Assembly: GCA_964019695.1 (NCBI GenBank)
Contig: OZ026522.1
Span: 16,428,687 to 16,492,686, forward strand
From: Loripinus fragilis
Lineage: Eukaryota; Mollusca; Bivalvia; Lucinida; Lucinidae
Direction: 5' to 3'
DNA length: 64,000 nucleotides
The first letter of the stretch is position 1; every line of letters begins with the position of its first letter. Positions 58,836 to 64,000 of this stretch are shown in pieces. A program made the translations under genes and the position numbers. The notes under the pieces were generated by a model. It was not told the origin of the DNA. It made no database searches and saw only the letters and a list, made by a program, of their open reading frames with translations.

Positions 58836-59250
58836 AGTCATCTGCTTATAACCTTTGAAAACAGTTTGGACCCAGGTCGGGTCTGGATCCAAACCTTTTG
58901 ACACTCAGATTGTGTACCTTAAACAATTTTTTGAAAAAGAAAAAAAAATTAAACAAGTGAGCCGAAACATGAGATTTCCCAACAATGTGGTATGTGTTAC
59001 AAGCAAAGCCTCAGATCAGCCTGTGCATATGCGCAGTCTGATCAGAGCCTTTGCTAGTCCCTTAAGTAATCTATGAACATTAGGCTACTGACCAAACATC
59101 ATTTGGAGTTTCTAAGCTTAACAGGAGGCTACACAGGCTTGTCTGAGTCTACACTTGTCAAAATGCCACATTGTTGGAAATCACATGTTGCGGCTTAAAT
59201 TGATGGACAGCAATAAATACATGAAAAAATTACCCAGCATACAAAGAGTT
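58836..59250 (+). mobile_element. Family E copy interrupted by a family A MITE
   Basis: Left part gtcatctgcttataacc...ttgacactcagattgtgtac (58836-58956), right part from about 59198 (aataaatacatgaaaaaatt). The MITE occupies the gap. Confidence 0.75.
58957..59197 (+). mobile_element. MITE family A copy nested in family E
   Basis: A full-length copy that splits a family E element: family E sequence precedes it (gacactcagattgtg) and resumes after it (atgaaaaaattacccagc). Confidence 0.85.
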
Positions 59251-60055
59251 AGTGTATCCTATTTGTGAATTTTGTCACGTATACATCTTTCTGAATCAAG
59301 AATAAGAAATTTACATTTCTACTGTCGTGCAAACCAAGAGTGACAGTGATGTAATATTTTGCTTACATTTGTAAAGTAAAACATTAACTTGTACACTCAA
59401 CTTGAGTTAATGATAATCGTTAGATCACTTGTGTATTTATCCTATCCTGTGGATAGGATTAACACACAAGCGATCGATCGATTATAAGTCCATGAAAACT
59501 ATGTAAACAAAACATGACGCCTGCCACTCTTGGCTGGCTGGACAATAGCTATTATGTTTACATATGAATTAAAAGAGATTTACTTTTTTTTAAAAAAATA
59601 AACAAATTGGAGGTGGCATTTACATGTATTAAAGACAGTTCTTCTTATAAGAATAGTTTCTTATTTTCTAATCATTTGATATGTGTAGCTATTTAGTAAT
59701 TATTTACATTTTCAAAGCAAGTCTTTTATGAAGATTTTCACAACTGTTCATAGCCTCATGAAAGACAAATAAATGATTGACAGCTTCCAAGCTCACTTGC
59801 CTGTGCAATACGCTTCGAACATCGAATTAATTCACCAGAAGTGACAGTGGTGTTGTGATTGACAGGGAGCCACACCTGAGTTGCTTGTGCAAAACAAGCC
59901 TCTTGTTTGCTCTATTGGCTGTCCGTTTTCACACTGGCTGTTCCACTTTTCCGTTTACACGCCGACAAAACCGTTAACACGCTTACATATTAAATACAAA
60001 ACTGTTTTTTTTTTTCCTGAATTATAAATAATGTCTATATTTTAGATATTAGAAA
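59250..60055. other. Intron sequence with one palindrome
   Basis: Only the palindrome at 59395-59480 stands out; the rest is AT-rich and unique within the window. Confidence 0.5.
59395..59480. repeat. Palindrome
   Basis: Arms ttagatcacttgtgtatttatcctatcc-type sequence and inverse meet at ctatcctgtggatag; outer bases gataatcg and cgattat also pair. Confidence 0.7.
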
Positions 60056-60059
60056 TAAA

Positions 60060-60235
60060 ATGTAAATATAAAAAATAAATTCAATTTTTGATCTGTTCAT
60101 AGAATCATGAATACATCTGGTCTCTTGCAAAGTTAACGTGAAGCACTTCAAGCTTCACTTACTTTGCAAGAGACCCGAAGTAGTCACAATTCCATGAGCA
60201 TTTAAAAATCATATTCATTTCTTAAATGAGAGCTG
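60060..60235. mobile_element. Palindromic family J element
   Basis: Left arm aaattcaatttttgatctgt, stem tctcttgcaaagt...actttgcaagaga, and a degraded right arm, after the same aaatgtaaatataa leader as at 50336. Confidence 0.75.
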
Positions 60236-60260
60236 CTTTTGCAAGTGTTTTGCTGGATAT

Positions 60261-60694
60261 CAGGGTTCTAACAGGCTTGAAAAATCCTTGAATATACAGG
60301 ACTGTCTTTAAAAGTCCTTGAAAATTAAATTTGCCTTGAAAAGTAGTTGAAAACACACAAAGGCCTTGAAAAGTCCTTAAATTTTACCATTTACAGGAGG
60401 ATTCAACACTGATTCGACGGATTCAACACTGTTTTTGGAGACCTAAATCAGTATAGAATTGTGGTGCTTGCATTTGGTGCAGCATATGCTGCTCCAAATA
60501 AAGGCACCCCAATTTTATACTAATTTTCTAAAACTAATATTTTTAGATGTGGACTCTAGCATTTCCTATGTAGAATTTTAACGTGCAAATCAGTATTTTT
60601 CATTAGTTTTCAGTCTTTGAAAACAGTAAGAAAGTCTTTTAGAAATCCTTGAAAAGTCCTTGAATTTTACACACACTTGTCTGTATGAACCTTG
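60261..60694. mobile_element. hAT-like non-autonomous element, related type
   Basis: Ends cagggttctaacaggc and gtctgtatgaaccttg; dense ccttgaaaagtcctt repeats next to both ends. No clear target duplication is seen. Confidence 0.68.
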
Positions 60695-60799
60695 GCTGTG
60701 CATCACAAGAAGACTCAGATCACCAACGGCAATATCTCAATCTCATCAGAGTCTGTACTTTTCACTTAAAGAAAGCTTGGATCCATAGATACCCATTGA

Positions 60800-60990
60800 G
60801 TGTACCCCAACTGATGGGGGGCATTCGAAAATCCGCTTAACAGTCGACGAACACAGATCAAAAATCGATAGAAACAGTGTTTTTTTTTTGTCATTTGTCG
60901 CCATTCGGGCGACAAATGGCAATCAAAAACTCTGTTTCTAACGATTTTCATCTACGTTCGACGATCGTAGAAACGTTTTTGATTGCCACC
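60800..60990. repeat. Imperfect palindrome around gccattcgggcgacaaatgg
   Basis: Arms agaaacagtgttttt...tcatttgtcgcc and inverse (gcgacaaatggcaatcaaaa, tctgtttcta). It occurs once here. Confidence 0.65.
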
Positions 60991-61163
60991 TATCCAGTGT
61001 GTATAGGGAAAACTGATCAGACTGAGCAGAGGCCAAGGTTGATCTGAGTCTTCTCTCAGTGCACCCTCATTTTGTTGCCTTAGTTTTGCTCTGACTCAAT
61101 TCTGTAAAATTTTGCAAACAGTTGCCTCCTCAGTTTCCTGACAAAGAACTATTACTCCTTCAG

Positions 61164-61274
61164 GTTCAAAGGGGAGGCTACCCAGACAGTACAGTCTACC
61201 AACGCCACTGTGCTACAGTGTTGGGAACCCACAGTATACAAAGGGAATCAACATCCAGAATGTCACTATTGCTG
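61164..61274 (+). CDS. DAPK1: DAPK1-like exon: ROC domain linker
   Basis: This 111-nt exon (acceptor ctccttcag, donor gtatgg) enters and leaves at phase 1, matching both neighbours. It reads GSKGRLPRQYSLPTPLCYSV, then GNPQYTKGINIQNVTIA. The first part is a low-complexity Ser/Pro linker that varies between species. The last part, KGINIQNVTIA, runs directly into the next exon's GVGDISVWDFSG and aligns by eye with the DAPK1 segment just before its G3 motif. Alone the exon is too short to identify; phase agreement and the conserved end support it. Confidence 0.82.
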
Positions 61275-61307
61275 GTATGGTAGTGTGTTTATCTAGGCAT
61301 GGGTGAA

Positions 61308-61545
61308 AGTTTTCAGGATGATTCCTGAATTCAGGATTTTGAGGCTGACTTTCCTTAGAAAGTCAGCCTCAAAATGCTGAATTCTGCAGTTAAAATAGCT
61401 TTTCTGATTAATTTCAGTTTATCTAAAGGTATTTGACCATTAAATTAGGAATATTTGATAATTTGGAGGCATACAGCAAGTTTTAAATTCTGATTTCCTA
61501 AAGTTCAGGATTTTGGAAATTTTGAACTTTCACCCATGTATAGGT
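61308..61545. mobile_element. CATGGGTGAAAG-family element, complete copy
   Basis: Inverted ends catgggtgaaagtt and aactttcacccatg. The stem ttgaggctgactttccttag and inverse stands near the left end; the body is tttaaattctgatttcc-type AT-rich. Confidence 0.83.
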
Positions 61546-62007
61546 CAAAACAACCACTTTCTTATCCATCAGTTTAACCCTATCCTGCATGAATATTCAT
61601 AGTAAGCTCCACCCACTATGAAAAATTGTATAAATAAACTTTCACTTTTGTACATAGAACAAAAACAAATTTTGTCAGGTCCAAGTGTGTAGGATCATAT
61701 CTAATCATCTTTCCAGAAGTAAACATAGTAGACCCTGATCAGGCAGCTCTTACAAAAGCCGCCTGATTTGAGTCTGCTCTGTTTGCAATTAGTGTTAATG
61801 ATATTTGTTTTGGTTGCTCAAAAGAACCATCTCATAAAGGCAGTTCTTTATTGTACCCACAACACGTGTTGAGAAATAATAAAATTTATTTTCAATTACA
61901 CACTTTTATCTAAAGGCCTGGTATATCAACAATTCAGTTTGGTACCTAATATAGCACATGCGCAAAAGCCCGCTTTAAATGCTCATTTTTGTGTCCAGTG
62001 GGACTAA

Positions 62008-62255
62008 CATGGGTGAAAGTTTCCAGGATTATTCCTGAATTCAGTATTTTTGAGGCTGACTTTCCACAGAAAGTAAGCCTCAAAATCCTGAATTAGGCAG
62101 ATTCCTATGGCTTCTTTGATTTAATTTCAGTTCATCTAAAGACAATTGATCATTTAAACTTGAAATTGTTGATATTTATAGGCATACTGCAAGTTTTAAG
62201 ATTTGATTTTCAAAAGTTCAGGGTTTTGGAAATTTTGAACTTTCACCTATGTAAT
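62008..62255. mobile_element. CATGGGTGAAAG-family element
   Basis: Ends catgggtgaaagtttccagg and gaactttcacctatg; stem gaggctgactttccacagaa with one mismatch (gtaagcctc). Confidence 0.82.
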
Positions 62256-62931
62256 GGACTAGAGGTATGAATTAGATCCGCACTGTTTTCTTTTGTGATC
62301 AGTGTTTGTCCATTGTCCCTATTTTGCAGAAGAAAATAGCCATCAGTGCAAAAAAAATGGAAAAATCTTTTAAACAAGTACTTCTGAACATAGGGCCAGT
62401 TAAGCACATTTTGCGATTATTTTCTTATCCATTAGATTAAACATGTGTTTCCGGTGCTCAAAATAACCGTCTCATCGAGATGGTTCTTTTGAGTACCCAC
62501 AACATATGCTTTGGTTGAGAAATAAGAAAAATAATTTTCAGTTACGCACTCTTATCTCGGGCCTGCCTGAAATGTTTGCCCAAATTGTCCAACTAGTTCC
62601 CCTATTCCGAAATAAATGACTACCAGACCTAAAAATAGAATTCTTAATACTTGATCCAAAGGTCTGGGTTCAAAATAATAGCCACAAAATTATATAACTT
62701 ATCTGATTCCAATCTATAAAGCTCCATGTGCCTTATATGGCTCTCTACCAAATTCAAATTGGCCTCCAGTTCCATCAAAATGACTACCAAACCTAAAAAA
62801 ATAACTCTTAACATTACATCTGATCTATTTATCCAGTTTCAATATAATTTTGCTCAAATGTTTCTGATCAATCAAAATAATGATATTTTATGATTCTTAT
62901 ATTGCCCTTTACCAAAGTTGCTCTAATGATT
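62256..62931. other. Intron sequence, nothing recognised
   Basis: AT-rich. A segment near 62450-62560 (gtacccacaacatatgctttgg) resembles 61800-61910, so an old duplication of about 100 bp is likely. Confidence 0.5.
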
Positions 62932-63107
62932 AGGCACATAGAGGCAGTCTGATCAGAGCCTTTGCTTGTAGCTTGAAAATTCAATGACTCTTAGGCTACT
63001 GACAGAACATCATTTTGTGTTTTTCAGCTTAAAAGAAAGCTGCACAGGCTCGTCTGAATCGACACCTGTCAAAATGTCACATTGTTGGAAATCACATGTC
63101 ACAGCTC
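62932..63107 (+). mobile_element. MITE family A copy ending 13 nt before a DAPK1-like exon
   Basis: The left arm is truncated; the body and right arm (ttggaaatcacatgtcacag) are intact. Only attttatcttcag separates it from the exon at 63121. Confidence 0.85.
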
Positions 63108-63120
63108 ATTTTATCTTCAG

Positions 63121-63315
63121 GTGTTGGTGACATAAGTGTCTGGGATTTCTCGGGATATGAACCCTACTACATGATCTATGATCATTTCCTTGGTGACACA
63201 AACTGTGTCCATGTGGTAATGTTCAATCTGACAGACACCTATGATGAACAGATTGCTCAGGTTTTCTTCTGGCTAAACTTCTTAAAGGCCAGGGTGACCC
63301 CATTGTTACCTTTAG
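63121..63315 (+). CDS. DAPK1: DAPK1-like exon: ROC domain, G3 motif (last visible exon)
   Basis: This 195-nt exon (acceptor ttttatcttcag, donor gtaagt) is phase 1 at both ends. It encodes GVGDISVWDFSGYEPYYMIY, DHFLGDTNCVHVVMFNLTDT and YDEQIAQVFFWLNFLKARVT, ending PLLPL. WDFSG provides a canonical DxxG switch-II motif, and HVVMFNL is the next hydrophobic core strand. The FFWLNFLKA helix is strongly DAPK1-like. Two features are odd. A MITE of family A ends 13 nt before the acceptor. The last 44 nt of the exon with its donor and about 30 nt of intron form the first unit of a 76-bp tandem array that runs off the window. Reading through the donor meets a stop after four codons (GKYQ). Confidence 0.93.
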
Positions 63316-64000
63316 GTAAGTACCAATAATTTGGATCAAGCCTATAAGCTAAACTTCTTAAAGGCCAGGGTGACCCCATTTTTACCTTTAGGTAAGTACC
63401 GATAGTTTGGATCAAGCCTTGAGGGTAAACTTCTTAAAGGCCAGGGTGACCTCATTGTTACCTTTAGGTAAGTACCGATAGTTTGGATCAGGCCTTGAGG
63501 CTTAACTTCTTAAAGGCCAGGGTGACCCCGTGGTTACCTTTAGGTAAGTACCGATAGTTTGGATCAAGCCTTGAGGCTAAACTTCTTAAAGGCCAGGGTG
63601 ACCCCATTGTTACCTTGAGGTAAGTACGAATATGTTGGATCAAGCCTTGAAACTAAACTTCTTAAAGGCCAGGGTGACCCCATTGTTACCTTAAGGTAAG
63701 TACCGATAGTTTGGATCAAGCCTTGAGGCTAAACTTCTTAAAGGCCAGGGTGACCCCATTGTTACCTTTAGGTAAGTACCAATAGTTTGGATCAAGCCTT
63801 AAGGCTAAACTTCTTAAAGGCCAGGGTAACCCCATTGTTACCTTTAGGTAAGTACCGATAGTTTGGATCAAGCCTTGAGGCTAAACTTCTTAAAGGCCAG
63901 GGTGACCCCATTGTAACCTTTAGGTAAGTACCGATAGTTTGGATCAAGCCTTGAGGCTAAACTTCTTAAAGGCCAGGGTGACCCCATTGTTACCTTTAGG
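63272..64000 (+). repeat. 76-bp tandem array containing exon end and splice donor
   Basis: Ten unit starts fall exactly 76 bp apart (63275, 63351, 63427, 63503, 63579, 63655, 63731, 63807, 63883, 63959), and the array continues past the window. Each unit holds the last part of the DAPK1-like exon (aaacttcttaaaggccaggg), the donor aggtaagta, and about 30 nt of intron. The gtaag donor is kept in every complete unit. The period is not a multiple of three, so use of a downstream donor would shift frame. Confidence 0.95.

Noticed and set aside
58855..59076. 73-codon frame after the P-loop exon
   Set aside because: It lies in family E and family A repeat sequence beyond a good donor site.

Overview
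This is a eukaryotic, intron-rich, repeat-dominated animal genome window, with short exons, GT-AG introns, tRNA-derived SINEs, dozens of MITE-like hairpins and a decayed Ty3/gypsy element. The repeat style and the gene content suggest a mollusc, probably a bivalve. I cannot name the species from sequence alone.

The only host gene I can support is on the + strand at the right end. Seven exons (43408-63315) have consistent splice phases and read as one protein: three single ankyrin-repeat exons, a two-repeat exon, then three exons covering a ROC-type GTPase region with P-loop GSTGVGKST and G3 motif DFSG. This order and the local sequence match DAPK1, the ankyrin/ROC member of the death-associated protein kinases. 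The kinase and calmodulin-binding exons and the earlier ankyrin repeats must lie upstream, and I could not find them in the first 43.4 kb. The COR-like and death domains lie beyond 64000.

Layout: 1-1250, tandem duplications of two hairpin families. 1250-11600, scattered MITEs plus TTAA-flanked element K1. 11612-13736, TTAA element K2 with MITEs nested in it. 13.7-19.2 kb, SINE heads and low-complexity DNA. 19243-20529, TTAA element K3. 20938-22650, an 18-bp minisatellite. 22.8-35.9 kb, MITEs, SINEs and hairpins. 35976-38322, a broken gypsy-type retroelement on the - strand (Gag, protease, integrase zinc finger). 40124-41818, a 38-bp minisatellite. 43.4-63.3 kb, the DAPK1-like exons with introns full of nested elements. 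63272-64000, a 76-bp array built from the 3' end of the last visible exon together with its splice donor.

The most unusual signals are: (1) three TTAA-flanked elements (K1-K3) filled with degenerate YCG-type motifs spaced 10-11 bp apart, that is, phased with the DNA helix; (2) ten copies of an exon end plus 5' splice site in tandem; (3) a 44-copy array whose every unit carries a 3'-splice-site-like tract; (4) a GATCAGAC hairpin core shared by otherwise different MITE families; (5) MITEs ending 13-21 nt before splice acceptors. Repeat families are labelled A, B, C and so on for use within this annotation only; the labels are not database names.
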